From contig JAURFZ010000084.1 of the NCBI GenBank assembly GCA_030834045.1, forward strand, positions 1 to 6,102: DNA of 6,102 nt, read 5' to 3'. Made by a program: the position numbers and the translations under genes. This DNA comes from Burkholderiales bacterium (lineage in GTDB: Bacteria > Pseudomonadota > Gammaproteobacteria > Burkholderiales > Burkholderiaceae_A). The notes beneath the pieces are model-generated. The model worked only from the letters and a program-made list of their open reading frames with translations, searched no databases and had not been told where the DNA came from. Below are positions 5,498 to 6,102 of this stretch, piece by piece (positions within the stretch are counted from its first letter, which is position 1; each line of letters begins with the position of its first letter).

Positions 5498-6102
5498 ATG
5501 CCCCCTTCCTTATCTCACCCCTCAGACGCGACGCAGGGCCCAGTCTCTTCCGGCACGCAGGCCTCACCAGGTGCCCAGGGCGCGTCGGACATTTCCGCCT
5601 CTGCCAGCCTGCCCCCCGAGGTCGAGCAGGCCATGGCGGTTATTGCCCGGGGCAGTGATGAAATTCTCGTGGAGACCGAGTTGCAGAAGAAGCTCTTGCG
5701 CGCCCATGCGACGAAGACTCCCCTTCGCGTGAAACTTGGTCTCGACCCAACAGCGCCCGACCTGCATCTGGGCCATACCGTTGTACTCACCAAGCTTCGC
5801 CAGCTTCAAGATCTGGGCCATCAGGTTATTTTTCTTGTGGGAGACTTCACTGCGCTCATTGGAGACCCAACGGGTCGCAATGCCACGCGCCCGCCATTAA
5901 CGGCGGAGGACATTGCGGTCAACGCCCAGACCTATTTTCAGCAGGCCAGTCTTGTCCTTGATCCCAACAAGACCGAGGTACGCAAGAACTCGGAATGGTG
6001 CGAGGCACTGGGTTCCCAGGGCATGATTCGGCTTGCCGCCCAGGCCACCGTGGCCCGCATGCTCGAGCGCGACGACTTCACCAAGCGCTACAAGGCCGGA
6101 GT
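5498..6102 (+). CDS. tyrS: Tyrosyl-tRNA synthetase TyrS, N-terminal part (3' end outside window)
   Basis: The frame runs from ATG at 5498 to the window edge, giving 201 full codons of a protein that is typically a little over 400 residues. TyrRS attaches tyrosine to tRNA-Tyr using ATP. The class I signature is HLGH (90-93) within LDPTAPDLHLGHTVVL, followed by VGDFTALIGDPTGRNATRP (114-132) and, near the edge, ATVARMLERDDFTKRY (183-198). These are characteristic of the long proteobacterial TyrRS type found in Burkholderia and Neisseria, not the E. coli type. The KMSKS loop and the RNA-binding C-terminus lie outside. The start is nearly forced: a stop codon sits in frame at 5474-5476, and the next ATG (5633) would cut off part of the conserved first helix (EVEQAMAVIARG). 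Residues 1-38 are a low-complexity Ser/Pro/Ala/Gly-rich extension, roughly 25 longer than the Burkholderia enzyme as I recall it. No Shine-Dalgarno sequence precedes the ATG. Confidence 0.96.
   Translation, partial: MPPSLSHPSDATQGPVSSGTQASPGAQGASDISASASLPPEVEQAMAVIARGSDEILVETELQKKLLRAHATKTPLRVKLGLDPTAPDLHLGHTVVLTKLRQLQDLGHQVIFLVGDFTALIGDPTGRNATRPPLTAEDIAVNAQTYFQQASLVLDPNKTEVRKNSEWCEALGSQGMIRLAAQATVARMLERDDFTKRYKAG

Noticed and set aside
5633..5635. Internal ATG as the tyrS start
   Set aside because: It would remove the EVEQA part of the conserved N-terminal helix seen in related TyrRS proteins, and no ribosome-binding site precedes it.

Overview
This is an ordinary, gene-dense stretch of chromosome, probably from a betaproteobacterium of the order Burkholderiales. 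That placement rests on the GC-rich codon use, the long proteobacterial form of TyrS, and the tyrS / M23 endopeptidase / anmK gene order that I recall as usual in that group. It is an inference without any database search, and no genus can be named. Six protein genes fill nearly the whole window. I see no RNA gene, mobile element, CRISPR array or phage remnant.

Layout. Positions 1-525 (+) hold the 3' half of glcE, and 538-1788 (+) hold a complete glcF. These are two subunits of glycolate oxidase, and the FAD/glycolate subunit glcD presumably lies upstream of the window. After a 45-bp gap with a small hairpin and a likely promoter, 1834-2910 (+) encodes a class I DAHP synthase of the AroG/AroF/AroH family. 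Converging on it, with 8 bp between the stop codons, is a minus-strand pair. anmK (2919-4115) starts with TTG and overlaps the 3' end of a membrane-anchored MepM-like M23 endopeptidase gene (4102-5460, or to 5499 if an earlier start is used). Divergent from the endopeptidase, tyrS starts at 5498 (+) and runs off the right edge.

How the genes work together. GlcE and GlcF belong to one membrane-associated enzyme that oxidises glycolate to glyoxylate. The endopeptidase and AnmK form a plausible cell-wall module: the first cuts peptidoglycan cross-links in the periplasm, and the second phosphorylates anhydro-MurNAc recovered from wall turnover in the cytoplasm. DAHP synthase starts the shikimate pathway to the aromatic amino acids, and TyrRS charges tRNA with one of its products. 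The two are separate transcription units here, and nothing in the sequence links their regulation.

The most interesting details are regulatory. Neither aroG nor the endopeptidase (at the preferred start) has a visible Shine-Dalgarno sequence, yet each has a TACANT -10-like box 7-9 nt before its ATG, which suggests leaderless or nearly leaderless mRNAs. The tyrS/endopeptidase divergence has two opposing -10-like boxes that overlap, and possible start codons on opposite strands that share the bases CATG. I found no sign of a previously undescribed system.
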